This document shows positions 36,291-50,400 of a stretch of DNA of 64,000 nt, one piece after another (the stretch's first letter is position 1; every line of letters begins with the position of its first letter). The DNA is taken from positions 62,001 to 126,000 of the forward strand of contig JAJSPD010000089.1 in the NCBI GenBank assembly GCA_021307315.1, given 5' to 3'. The notes beneath the pieces are model-generated. The model did not search any database, was not told where the DNA came from, and was given only the letters and a program-made list of their open reading frames with translations. Position numbers and translations under genes: made by a program. Origin of the DNA: Bisporella sp. PMI_857 (Eukaryota > Ascomycota > Leotiomycetes > Helotiales > Helotiaceae).

Positions 36291-37248
36291 ATGGCACCTT
36301 CGATTTCAAGTCTTGCGGACTCTGCCTCAACAGTAGCAGTGCCTTATGAGGAGAGGTAGGCCAAGTAGCCAAGTAGCCAAGTAGTCAATAGCAAAGATTT
36401 ACATGCTGACCTTGTGGTTAGATTATTCTCACAGCACGAGCTCTACAGCAGGTTCGATGCCATAAATCCTCTATTATTCTAGAACCTAATTTTTTAGCTC
36501 CTTTGGCTATCTCTTGCATCCCACCATTCAGATTCCAGACGGGAACCCGCGGGTTGCTGCCGTCGGAGTAGGCACAGTGTATTTCTTGCAAGAGCTTGCC
36601 TCTCAGCTACCTCAGAATGCTGAACTTCATGGGTTTGAGACTTCTATTGATTACCCCGACCACTCCTCGAACTTGCCCAGTAACGTCAAACTTCATACTG
36701 CCAACGTATTGTTGGACTTTCCAGCCGAATTCCACGGCACCTTTGATGTAGTTACTGTCAAACTACTCGTGGCCACCCTTGTAGGAGATGATTGGAAATT
36801 TGTCACGAAGAGTCTCACGAAGCTACTCAAGCCAGGAGGTTGGCTTCAGTGGCAGGAGCCCGACAGTGTGCGCAATATCACGGTTTCGGGAGACGGCGTC
36901 GAAGTGCAGAAGAGTGGCCTTCAGGCTTTCCTGAACGGTGCATTCACTGATAAGGCAGTATACGATAAGTTTGATTATCCCTTAAGGCACCTCGAGAGCA
37001 TATTCAAAGAGACTGGTATATATAGCCTTGCTAAAGAGGTTGTGAGTAGCGACAAACAGCCTTATCTTCGCTACAACGCAGCATTGATCGATCTGCACGA
37101 ACTAGTCCTCGTCATGAAGAGGGGAAGAAATGGAAAGAAATATACGCAGGAAGAATTGAATCCTGGCTTGAAAAGCTGCTTGGAGGATCTAGAGAGTGGC
37201 ATTTATCAGAGATATAACCTCCTTTGTATCATCGGCAGGAAGCGATAG
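36291..37248 (+). CDS. Class I SAM-dependent methyltransferase
   Basis: Three exons keep phase: 36291-36355, 36422-36451 (only 30 nt) and 36498-37248, giving about 281 residues. The pattern FSQHELYS...FGYLLHP followed by VAAVGVGTVYFLQELA, then FDVVTVKLLVATL and LLKPGGWLQWQE is that of fungal class I (UMTA/LaeA-like) methyltransferases in metabolite clusters. The SAM-binding loop departs from the usual D-x-G-T-G-T-G: Asp is Ala and the third Gly is Val, so activity is not certain. It sits between two LTR remnants. Role (O- or N-methylation) unknown. Confidence 0.8.
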
Positions 37249-38437
37249 AAATGCAGGTTTCCGGGTCTCTCCTGTATTCTCTAGTTATCGAATATTATGA
37301 TATCAAACAAAAAAAAAAAAAAACCAAGTGAAGATTGCTCAACATCATCTATTCATCAAGCAGTTAATCTTTCAAATATGTGGATGGAATTATAATAGAT
37401 GCAGGATTCGACCCATGCGATTCATGACATCATCGGAATACTGGGAGTACTGCTTTCCTGTCATTCTTGCCAAATAATGTGGGTAAACTTAGCATAAAAT
37501 GACATCTTTCATATAGATCATTTACTACTCAAGAAGAAATATTAAGCGACTCGAATAAAGTACTATTAACACTGAATGTTGGTATGTATGTAAGAATGTC
37601 ACGTGAGCCATGGAGACGCGTGACTTATGGGTCCTTAGGGCTTTGTCAAGAATATGAATTTGATAGAGGGTATCGCGTCAATAGAATACGGGTTGTAAGT
37701 GCTTGTATTGTATGACAGTATGATTGTATGATTGTGCGTTATATGTTGTATCTCTAGCATCTACGCTGTAGACCTGTAAGGGATTTTCTAGCTCCCTCGC
37801 CTACAGTACGTAAGCCAATTCCTGACAGGCTTACAACTACTTCGCGATAGACCGATTCAATATCTAGTACTAGAGTATTTGTTACGAAGCAAGCCCCCGT
37901 GTAACTTATGGTCGCGTACTATATTAATCCTACGGACTAACACAAATACCTTAGTGAGCCCGGTGAGTACATCAGGGATCTCCGATTCACTATGGAACCC
38001 CACTTTTGACATGAGAGTGGAGTTTAAGTGGGACTCCTGCTGAGAAGTCTGAAGGGGCCGCCCGACCATTCGGGGTCCGTGTCAGATATATCAATATCGG
38101 CATGTTGTATTGAGCAGCACCTGGATTCTTGGAGTCGTTGCCCGTCTCATTTGGCGCTATTTTGGCAATCTGCTGGAATCGGCAGGACACGTTTTCTGCT
38201 CCGTCACTTTGCGGAGTTCCATGGATATACGCCTATCATGAAGGGTCGAGGATCTTGTATAGCAGCATCGAGTCATTGGATATAGAGTAGTTAGATTATA
38301 GCTTATGAAATGATAGAAAATACCTAGCCATATACCAATCCTTTGTGGCTATTATACCTTTGATTTGAGACTGGGGGTTTCGGTCAGCTTTTTTCAAAAA
38401 AGGGTTGATTTAGTCCTTCGTTCATCAACTGAACAAA
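37249..38437. other. Intergenic region upstream of the PKS-NRPS
   Basis: 1.2 kb without a gene. It includes an A16 run near 37308 and the solo LTR 37644-37827. The last 600 bp should hold the PKS-NRPS promoter; I see no TCGGA cluster there. Confidence 0.5.
37639..37832 (-). mobile_element. Solo LTR, family 1, copy C
   Basis: The LTR 37644-37827 (184 bp) reads TGTCAAGAATATG...CAATTCCTGACA on the plus strand, so in sense orientation it begins TGTCAGGAATTGGCTTACG. It is flanked by a perfect 5-bp duplication GGCTT (37639-37643 and 37828-37832). It lies 0.6 kb upstream of the PKS-NRPS start. Confidence 0.88.
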
Positions 38438-41400
38438 ATGTCAACAACACCTCTTGCTGCTAAAGAGCCCGTAGCCATCATAGGTACCGGCTGTAGGTTT
38501 CCAGGTTCTGCATCGTCCCCTTCGAGGCTATGGAAACTACTCAAGGAACCATACGATTTGCGCCGGAAGTTGCCAGATAGTCGATTCAACCCAGAGGGCG
38601 TGTACCATCCTGACAACAAACACCACGGCACCAGCAATGTGAAGCACTCTTACATTCTAGACGAGGATCATCGCCACTTCGACGCCCAATTTTTTGGTAT
38701 CAAGCCCGCCGAAGCTAGCTCTATGGATCCCCAGCAGCGTCACTTGCTCGAAGTTATATATGAAGGCTTAGAAGCTGCTGGACAGAAAATCGAGAATCTC
38801 AAAGGCTCATCGACTGCAGTTTATGTTGGACTTATGTATGGAGAATATGGAGAAATGCTCGCACAACAACCAGACGAATTGCCAACCTACATGGCGACAG
38901 GTACTGCTCGCAGTATTATGGCAAATCGTGTCTCGTACTTTTTCGATTGGCATGGCCCATCTATGACAATCGATACGGCCTGCTCATCCAGTTTGGTTGC
39001 ACTTCATCATGCTGTCCAGTCTCTTCGATTAGGAGAATGTCCGATTGCTGTTGCGGCCGGTTCTAACTTGTGTCTTGGACCGGAGTCTTATATTGCAGAA
39101 AGCAAGCTTCAGATGCTTTCGCCTAACGGGAGAAGTCGGAGTAAGTAGTATAGATGTCATCCATCCCTTTATACAAATATTGACCCATAATTTAGTGTGG
39201 GATGCAGATGCCGATGGATACGCTCGAGGTGACGGCGTAGCTGCTGTTGTCCTGAAACTTTTGAAAGATGCTATCGCAGATGGAGACAATATCGAATGCA
39301 TAATTCGTGAGACTGCTGTCAATCAGGACGGTCGCACCAGGGGTATTACGATGCCTAGCAGCCAAGCCCAAACGGATCTGATACGTAAAACATACTCTCG
39401 GGCAGGGTTAGACCTTGCTAATCCCGCCGATCGTCCACAATACTTTGAAGCTCATGGAACTGGTAAGACATTCAATCTCGATATGAAAAGCTGAAACTGA
39501 TTTATCAAAGGCACGCCTGCTGGCGATCCAATTGAAGCTGAAGCAATCCACGAGGCCTTTTTTGGTGACGGTGAAAGCGCCAAAAACCACTCAAAGCTTT
39601 ATGTTGGCTCTATCAAGTCCATAATTGGCCATACCGAAGGGACTGCAGGTCTCGCCGGGGTCATCAAAGCCAGCCTGGCAATTCAGAACAAAGTTATTCC
39701 CCCCAATCTTTGGTTCCATCAATTAAATCCAGCAATTGAGCCATTCTATACTCAATTACACGTGCCAACAGAGCCCATAAACTGGCCTGGTGATGCCTCG
39801 GCGGTCCGTAGAGCATCAGTCAACAGTTTCGGATTCGGTGGAACAAATGCTCACGCAATCCTTGAGGGATTACCTCAAACAGATTCTGACCACACAAATA
39901 TAACGAAACAGCATGACCTTCCATTCTCCCCCTTGACATTTTCAGCTCATTCGGAGGGAGCCCTGTTAGAAACGCTCTCCCGCTACGTGCAACATATTAA
40001 GGATGGCTTTCCCCTGGATGCACACAGTTTTGCACAGACCCTCAACAGCCACCGCTCGCAATTTGAATATAGGTATGCTTTCGGCATAGATCTAAAACAG
40101 ACACTTCTCGAAAACCTTGAATCTCATATTAAGTTGCTGCAAAGCAAGGAGACTCAAATTAGCAGCAAAACGGTCAAGCCTGACTCTACCCGCATTTTGG
40201 GCATCTTCACTGGCCAAGGCGCACAGTATGGCGGCATGATACGTGAGTTATATTTGAAATCTCCTAAGATTCGTCAAACTGTTGAAGAGTTTGAAAAAAC
40301 ACTTGCTCGATTGCCAGAATCGTTGCGGCCCACTTGGTCATTAGCGGAGGAACTCCTCAAAACGGGGAAAGATTCTCGCGTGGGCGAGGCCGCCTTGTCA
40401 CAACCGTTATCCACAGTTGTTCAAATTATCTTGGTCAACCTGCTTCGTGCAGCAGGAATTCAGTTCTCCGCTGTGGTTGGCCATTCCTCAGGTGAGATCG
40501 TTGCTAGTTACGCCGCCGGGTTCCTATTAGCAGCAGACGCCGTTCGTATTGCCTACCTACGTGGTCTAGTGACTTCGACGAAAACTAGCCGGGCTGGGCG
40601 CATGCTTGCAGTCAATACATCTTATGAGGACGCGACTGAGCTATGCAACCTCCCCAACTTCGAAGGACGGCTCTGCATTGCCGCTGTTAACTCGTCGTCG
40701 AGTTTAACGCTCTCTGGCGATTTAGATGCTGTCGAAGGTGTTAAAGACATTTTGGAAGATGAAGAGAAATTCGCGAGACTCTTGAAAGTCGACAAAGCCT
40801 ACCATTCGCACCATATGTTGGAATTTTCGCAAGCTTATTCAGACTGCCTCCTTCAGCAACATATCACTATTCAGAAACCACCGCCAGGTTCACCTCTTTG
40901 GGTATCTAGCGTGGATGTGGATAGTTTTCGACAAGCTCCTCCAGATTTGTCGTCTGGATACTGGGTGCGCAACTTAATACAACCTGTGCTTTTCTATCAA
41001 GCTATTACGAAAGCTGTTCTTGACCTGGAGGTGGTCCACCTGGCCATCGAGATAGGCCCTCATCCTGCCCTTCAGGCTCCAGCATCTCAAAATCTTCAGG
41101 AAAACATTGAAGGTGAAGATGTCGTGCCATACATCGGTGTGTTGCGCCGGGGCCAAGATTCCGCCAAGGCTTTTGGAGACGGAATAGCCAGAATCTGGAC
41201 AGTGCTTGGACCGGCTTCGAAGATAAATCTGAAGAACTTGGAGCAATTTTTGACCCAATCCAAGCAACCCGAGATTCTCAAAAACCTCCCGACGTACCCT
41301 TGGGTGCATGAGCGTCTTTACTGGCATGAAGCGCGGGAATCGAAAATACGACGTGCACGCAATAAGCGACCAAATTTGCTACTGGGGCATAGGAGTACCG

Positions 41401-44400
41401 AGGATCCTGGACAACAGTTCAGGTGGCGTAACATCCTCACGCCACGCGAGATCCCATGGTTATCAGATCATCGGATTCAAGGCCAGAGATGCTTCCCGGC
41501 AGCCGGGTATGTTGCCGCTGCCCTTGAGGCCGCGGCTGCCATTAGTAAAGATAACGAGATGCTGTTGATTGAGTTACAAGATATCGTCCTCGGCGCAGCT
41601 CTGAACTTTGATGATGATGACTCAAGAGTTATGGTCCTATTCACAGTAACGGATATTGACCATGTACACCAGCAGGATACGAGCATTCTTATATCCAAGT
41701 TTCACTACTTCTCTGCTTCCAGCAACGATGCCGGCCCCATGATATTGAATGCCGAGGGTCGATTGATTATCCATTATGGCTCTGGCTCCAAAGATACTCT
41801 ACCCCAAAGTGCAGAAGTCGAACCCGGGTTCACTGACGTGGACCATGACCGCTTCTACGAGTCTATGGCACCACTTGGTTATGGATATACAGGACCTTTC
41901 CGTGCATTATCATCTCTGAAGCGGAAGTTGGGTGCTGTGAACGGCATTGTGGCCCAGCCGGCCAACGAAGAGCAAACCTTAATAGTGCATCCAGCCATGC
42001 TAGACTGTACTATTCAAAGCGTATTGCTGGCATACAGCTACCCTGGTGATGGACGTTTGTGGTCTCTCCATATTCCTACCCGCATCCAAAATGTATTAGT
42101 AAATCCCCAGCTGTCAGCCGCGAGTCAAGCTATTCCGGTGCGACACTACATGTTTGACACGACGTTGGTAGATACTGAAGGTCTCGGCGTGACGGGAAAT
42201 ATCTCTGTTCATACTACAGGAGGCCAGATGCTGCTGCGGATGGAAGGCATGCAAGCTATCCCGTTAGAACGGGCCCAACCAGAAAACGACCGAAAACTGT
42301 TCAGTAAGGTGGTATGGGATGTTGCCACACCAGATGTTGTCAAGACTGTACGTGGTGAGAGAGCTACGCCAGATGATTACAGACTGGCAGAGCTCCTAGA
42401 GCGCGTTTCTCATTTCTACTTACGTAGACTAGACAACGCTTTTCCTGCCACAGATCCAATCCGGTCTGATGGGTCTTGGGTTGGCATGTTGGGATTTGCC
42501 CATCAAATAGTTGAGTCTGTTCAGCAAGGAACACACGTATGCGCGCGTGCTGATTGGGTCGACGATGACGAGAAAATAATCGAGGCAGAAACCCAAAAGT
42601 TCGTTGTATATCCTTGACTTATTCCCTGATTAAGTTAACTGATTGCCATGTGTAGGTTTCCAGAAAGCATCGATCTCAAGATTGCGCGTATCATTGGAAA
42701 GAATATCGTAAGTGTTGTAAGAGGCGAGAGTACTATGCTGGAACACTTGCGAGTTGGTGATACTTTGGATGACTACTATGCAAACGCAATGGGAATTCAC
42801 TATACCGAGTATATGGCTCGACTTGCCCAGCAGCTGTCATTTAAGAAACCAGATTTGAATTTCCTCGAAATTGGTAAGTAGCTCAGCTATTCTCGGTCGC
42901 ATTTCTTGCTGATATTGAATTCATATAGGGGCGGGAACTGGTGCCGCTACCAAAAGCATTTTCAGAGAAATTGGTAATTCGTACAAAACATACACATTCA
43001 CGGATATTTCTAGTGCATTTTTCGAGTCTGCGCAAACCACCTTCAGCGATCATTTGTCTACCATGCGTTTCAGCACTCTGGACATCGAAAAAGATCCCGA
43101 GGAGCAAGGCTACAAACCTCATTATTATGATGTTGTCGTAGCTTCTCTTGTGGTCCATGCTACTCACAACTTGAAGAATACGTTGACAAGAATACGCCAG
43201 CTGTTAAAACCAGGGGGTCATTTGCTTCTTTTAGAATTGACCAACTTGAATCTGGCACGCATCAGCTTCATTTTCGGATCCCTGCCAGGCTGGTGGCTTG
43301 GTGAGGAGCCATACCGCCGTTATAATCCTTGTGTAACGACTCAGCAGTGGGGAGAGTTGCTTCAGGAATCAGGTTTCTCAGGTGTCGATACCGTCACACC
43401 CGACAAAGATGCTTTACCGTTCCCCGCGTCTGTGATAGTCTCCCAGGCCGTGAATGACGAAGTCTCATTTTTACGCGAACCCCTTTACTCCCGTAGCGAA
43501 CTTGAAACATTCCGAATAAGCCCAAGCATGCTCCTCATCATAGGCGGACGCTCGAAACCAGTCTCCAAGTTCTCAAGGATCGTTAAGAGTCTCACCACCC
43601 AATACTTCGCCCGTGGCACTTTTGAAGTTGGCTCTGTTGAGCAAGTGCAGGCAACAGATTTCGACCCTTCTGGCACCACGGTTCTCTTCTTGGCAGATTT
43701 GGATAAGAATATTTTCGAGGGCCTGGATGAACAGCGCTTCGAAGGCCTCAAACTTCTCTTTAACCATGCACAGAGGATAGTTTGGGTCACCAACGAGGCA
43801 AGAGACAACAATCCGTTCCATTTGATGAGTATTGGCTTTGGACGCTCTATGTCGATGGAATTGCCTCACGTACAAACACAATACATAGATCTCACTGATG
43901 TTAGCACCGGAATCGCTTTCACAGTAGCAGAGATGCTGATTCGGTTTGATGCTCTTACTTCGACTGAAGCGTTTCTACCAGAACAGATTTTATGGCCCAT
44001 CGAGCCCGAGATTAGTATTGATACAGAGAAACAGCTCATTCATCGCATAATACACGATACGGAAAAGAACCATCGCTACAATAGCATACGACGTGATATT
44101 GCTTTAGATACGCAAGTTGATGCTGAGAATCCAGTGGAAGTCTCACTAGGTACAGGAGGATATCATTTGGTACCACAACGTCCTCAGCCCAACCAAGGCG
44201 AAAGCAAGGTAGTTGAGACACTTTTCTCAACGGTTACAGCTGTGAAGCTTGATGATACAAGTAGCTTGCACATCGGCTTGGGAACAGTCGATAGCAGACC
44301 TGTGGCATACCTTACTGAGAGCATTGCAACACGAGTTTCCGTACTTGAAGAGCTGGCGGTCCAGTGCGAAGATATTTCGCCCCAATTCCTTGGGGCTCTT

Positions 44401-47400
44401 TCGACTGCCCTCATCGCCGGCGCTGTTGTCCACACATCTTCGGACCATATCGTAGTGGTGGAGCCAGACGGAGAATTGGCGTTTGCCATTCGAGCTCACG
44501 CCTCAAACAAACCAATTTCACTTATATTCCTTACTACTGACGTGAACAAAGCCCAACCGCATTACCACTATATCCATTCGAGCATTGGAATTTCTGACCT
44601 AGACCTTATCATTCCCCAAGGGGCTCGCCGAATATTGCTGACGGGTAGGGCCAAACAAGTCGAGTCCCGAATCAAGACTTGGGCTCAGTCACGCAAGATA
44701 GAAGTTGCCAGTTTAGCACCAGTGGTTCAATCTTACCGCTCGCCAAGGTCTCCATTGATTGGTTTGCAGAAGTTACTGCAGTCATCCATCCCAATCGCTG
44801 AGAAGCTTCAGCAGAGTAGTTTTGAAGTTTTGACTTTGCAGGATGTTACTAAGTTTTTTCTCACAAAGTCCCACGGCTTGACAATTCCCATTGTTGACTT
44901 CCGACCTATTAAGGCACCCGTTACAATCGAGCCTGTTGATAAATATGCCTTACTTAGAGGAGATCATACATATTGGCTAGTCGGTCTTAGCAGATCTTTA
45001 GGGCTTTCATTGTGCAATTGGATGATCGACCACGGCGCGAAGAACGTAGTCATCTCCAGCCGCTCCCCCATTGTCGATAAATCGGCCCTCAAGGCCATTA
45101 GGAACAAAGGTGCTAACGTCCAGATTATTCCATGGTAAGCTTATGACCCATCATCAACCTATAACTTTTCCTTGATTATCAGAACCTTGCTTTAATATCC
45201 AAAGGATCCTGCAACATCGAGAGCACTACGAAAGCTAACAAAACTAGTGATATTGTAGATAAACAGAGCGTTGTTGCTGCGCACAGACGTATACAGAGTA
45301 CCATGCCACCAATTGCCGGTGTAGCCAATGGAGCAATGGTACTTCGTGATACCATGCTCGATGATATGACGGTTGATGACATGAATGCCGTCATTCATCC
45401 GAAGGTCACCGGTTCGATTAACTTGAACGATTTATTCCTTAACACCCAGCTGGACTTCTTCATCTTTCTGTCATCGGCGATTGGTATGACTGGTAATGTA
45501 GGACAGTGCAATTATGCTGCTGCAAACATTTTTATGCACGGCCTTGCTGCAAAACGGAGAAAAAACGGGCTCGCCGCGTCTGTTATGGTAATTGGTGTTA
45601 TATTAGGCGTTGGTTATGTGACTCGTGAAACCAGTCAAAGCCTTCAGGACAATCTCAAGAAGTCTGGTCACAACTGGTTGTCGGAGAAAGACTTTCATAT
45701 TCTTTTTGGCGAAGCAATTCGGGATAGTTCTGCCTTTTCTTCTCACCAGTCTGAGATTATTGTTGGTATCAAATCGATTCGGCTGGATACCGATCATATT
45801 CCTCCATGGGCGAATAACCCGAGATTCTCACACTTCATACTTCAGAGTAAAGACGGTGTTGCTGCATTCAGCGCCTCGAACGAGAAGGTCCCACTTCGGA
45901 CCAAGTTCCTCGAGGCTACATCTATGCAGGAAATTTACGAGGCTTTTAGAGGCAAGTACTAATTTACGATATAGCCTAAATTTGACATGAAATACTAATT
46001 TTGAGAAAAGACGAGCTCGTGGACCATGTCATTTCGATGCTGCGAATGGATAACTCTTTGCCGAAAGCACAGTTCCTTCAATACACTGCCGGGACTTTGG
46101 GCATTGATTCGCTCAATGCAGTCGACCTCCGTGCGTGGTTCATGAAAAAAGCTAAAATTGATGTTCCAGTTCTTCGAATCCTTGGCGGTGCTACTTTGGG
46201 AGACCTTCTGGATTTCGCTCTGGACCTTCTTCCAACCGAGGTGGCTCCAGCAAAATCCCCAGACTTTAAGCCGAACTCCAAGCCCGCTAAAACATCTGCA
46301 CCAACACCAGCTAAAGCTAAACTCTTGAAAGTGACTTCAGTGCTGCCTCAAGATTTAACAGCCGTGTCGAAGTCCACATCTACATCAACAAGCGTTGGCA
46401 GCTCTTCGAATGTGATCCACCGAGAGAGGCCACAGCTAATTCCACAGGGTTCTGCGGTGCTGCCCAAGCCAGCAGCCAGTATTGAGTTGACCGAGGCACT
46501 CCTACACCCAGCTTCATCTTCCACATCTGGCAGTACATCAGGCGAATCGTTCAGCATCATAAATCATTTGTCGCTAAGCTCAGCCAGTTCACAGAAAAAT
46601 TCGGAATACGTGAGCGTTTTGAAGGAAAAGCCTGATGCCGAGCAGATTCTGCGGTCTGAGAATCTCTCGCGTGGTCAATCCCGATTCTGGTTCCTCCAGT
46701 CATATGTCGAAGACTCAACGACGTTCAACATAACATGCTTATTCAAGCTTCAGGGGACAATTGATGTCGCGAAACTTGAAAAAGCAGTGGCCACGATCGG
46801 TCGCCGTCACGAAGCTCTGCGAACATCCATAAGTGACTACATACATGATACAGTGGAGCAACATGTATTGGAAGAGGCAAATCTTTTCCTGGAAGCCCAA
46901 ACTTGGTTTGAGCAAAGCGACGTACAGCTAAAATACGACGAACTGAAAGAATACAGCTACGACTTTGAGCGAGGCGCGCTGATGAGAATAATTCTTCTTT
47001 CCCCTTATCGATCGTTAACTCGAGAACATTACCTCCTTATCGGATACCACCATATCAACATGGATGGCGTTAGTCTGGAAATTGTCTTGAAAGAGCTTGA
47101 AGATCTGTATTCGGGTCGTAGTCTTGACAAAGAACCATTTCAATTTGCTGACTACGCGTCCTACGAAAACCAGAAGCTCTCCAATGGAGGATGGGATCAA
47201 TCTCTTAGCTATTGGAAAGAAAAGCTTGGTCAGGCTCCCGATGTTTTCCCTGTTTTGCCATTTGGACAAGCCAAGATAAGGCAAGCAACCAGGAAGTATA
47301 GCCACGTCAAGAAAAACATCGTAATCGAGAGTGATACGAAAAAGCTTATTCAAAAAGCATGCAGGACCTATAGAGTGTCACCATATCACTTTTATTTGGC

Positions 47401-50400
47401 GACCTATCTTGCGTTGCTTGCTAGATGGGCTGAAGTGCCTGAGGTCTGTATTGGATCTTCATACGCCAACAGGCATGATTCCAATCGACAAACAAGCGTA
47501 GGAAATTATCTCAACCCGGTTGGGCTACGCTTGCCTTATGATAAAAAGAAAACATTTGTATCAGCTCTTGAGACCGCCAGACAAATTAGCAGCGAAGCCA
47601 GCTTGCATTCCGAAGTTCCTTTCGACGTGCTTCTGGACCATCTGAAAGTCGAGCGCAATCCAGTCTTCAGTCCAATTTTCCAGACTTTCATCAACTACCG
47701 GCCGCGAACAGACGAGTCTCGGTCGTTTGGCAGCAGCACTCTGACAGGAGTAGAGTATGAGTCGGGGAAAACGCCTTACGATGTCATGTTGGACGTGTTC
47801 GATGGACAAAGTGATCAGTCGAGAGTCGAGATAAGACTACAAAAGTATCTTTACTCCGAGGATGCGGTCGAGACACTGGCAAGGAGCTATCTGTCGCTTG
47901 TCAATGCATTTGCTAGGAATCCAATGCAGCCACTTGGCAATGCGCCTCTTCATAGTGACCGAGATCTTCGCGACGCCGCAGAAATAGGGAGAGGTAAGTC
48001 TTTTGTGCCATCTTCCATATCCTTAGGTGTTATAATGCTGATAAATTTAAAAACAAAGGTCCCATGACGAAATTGACTTGGGGTCCAACTATGATACATC
48101 GTATAGAGGACCTTTGCAGAAAGCATTCCTCGAAACTGGCTATTCAACATCGAATAGAGGATACTTTAACTTTTGGTGATATGGCCGATCGCGTTGACCG
48201 TATTTATGAAGCTTTATCCGACGCTGGTGTGGTTGTAGGTTCGGCAGTTGGTGTGCATATGCAAGCATCTGCAGACTGGATTTGCTCCATACTGGCTATT
48301 ATAAAGTATGGCTCTATTTACGTCCCCCTTGATATCAGGCAAGGAAAGTCGCGGCTCACGGCGATTATTAAAGAATGCCAACCTGCAGCTATTCTCGTAG
48401 ATGGACAAACCTTCGCCCCTGCTGAGGATCTGACTTCCGATGGGGGAATACAGAAAATCAACCTAACGAATGTTGTCGGTTCGGCCAAAATACCAACGCC
48501 TATCCTGACCCGTGCTAGTGATCAAGCAGCGTTTTATTACACAAGTGGATCTACTGGAACCCCGAAAGGCATTCCTTTGACTAACGAAGGCATTTTTAGT
48601 CATATGGAAGGAATGTCGGATCGACTTAAAGTCTCTTTTAATGATGTTATGCTTCAACAAACAGCTTTTAGTTTTGACTTTTCGCTTTGGCAAATTCTTA
48701 TCGCTTTTACTAATGCTGCCTCGATTGTTATTGTTCCGGATCATTTACGACGAGACGCTGTTGGCATCGTAGAATTGATGGTAAAAAGTAATGTTACTAT
48801 GACTGCAAGTACTCCGTCCGAGTATAGCAGTTGGCTGCAGTATGGAGCTTCGAGGCTTCGCGACTCGGCATGGACGAGAATCTTGTGCGGTGGTGAGCCT
48901 ATGCCACATGAATTCCTCGAAAATTTATCGGCGCTTGGGAAGGCTGACCTTAAACTTGAACATCTGTACGGTAAGTTTTCGATAAACCCGGAGGTGCGTT
49001 TCGAATATTTCTGGCTAACTTATAAGTAGGACCTACTGAGATCACTTTCATCGCTACAACATGTCCACTTGACTATTCGAAGAAGTACACTATTATCCCC
49101 ATCGGGCGACCGATCGCAAACTACACAATCGTGATATTGAATAAAAATGGCGAGGCTTTGCCCGCAGGCGTCTTGGGAGAAATTGCCATTGGTGGCCCGA
49201 GTGTCTCTACACAATATCTTAATAAACCTGAAGAATCAGGTCAGAAGTTCCGCCCGAGCATTCCAGCTCTGGAAGAAATTGGGGTTCCACCGTTCCGTTT
49301 CCACATGACTGGTGATGAAGGCTGGCTTTCCAGTGAGGGTCTTCTGTATATCAGTGGTCGTATTGCTGGGGACACACAGATAAAACTGCGGTATGGACTT
49401 TCCAATTCCTTTCTGTTGTTTGTGGGTGCCTTTTCCTAACACCTTATTTAGTGGTCAACGTCTGGATCTTCTGGACGTAGAACAAGCAATTGTCAATGCA
49501 TCATCCGGTTCAATCTTGGGAGCCAATGTATCAGCAAGCCGAGATGCCAATGGAGCAGATTTTCTGGTTGCTCAAGTCGTATTAAGACACGACGGGGCTG
49601 AAATAGATCTGCCAGGGCTAGCCGCTTCTCTGCCTTTGCAGCAGTTCATGCGTCCCTCAGTAATCTTCGCTGTCGATAAATTCCCAGTGACCGGCCATGG
49701 AAAGCGAGACCGCCGGGCTTTGGCAAGTGTTGATGTTTTTCAAGTGAAACGGCCAAAGAAGATCACGAGCATGAGGCTTAGTTTAGAACAGCAGCGACTC
49801 CTTTCTATATGGAAAGACATACTTCCAGAGGAAACTGTAGAATTGCATGAAATCGGGCCAGAAACCGACTTCTTTGCCATCGGCGGCACTTCCTTAACCA
49901 TATTAGAACTTCAGAAACGATTCCAGAAAGACCTAGGTGCCCGCATCGAGATTGCAACCTTATTCGAATCGAGTTCTTTAAGACAAATGACAGTGCTATT
50001 GGAAGAACAAACACAACTCACAAAATCGGAGGAGAAGCAAATTGACTGGGAAAAAGAGACTCAACTCGAACTTTCAGCGGGTCACTTCCGCAACGCCAAG
50101 AGCATGAAATATTGGACAGCTTCTAGTAGCAACGGTAGCAGCATCATTGTTATTTTGACTGGAGCGACTGGTTTCTTAGGTAAAGCACTGCTCCGTGCTC
50201 TCATTGCTACCAAAGAAGTAGCTAAAGTGCATTGTCTGGCAGTCAGACAAGTAGAGAAGCTGTCCGATTTTGTGGGCGAGCCAACGGTACATATCTATAC
50301 TGGCGACCTGACTTCGCCACGCTTGGGCCTGTCTGAGGAAGAAGCGCACCATATCTTCAGTGAATCTCATATCATAATTCACAACGGTGCCGATGTCAGC

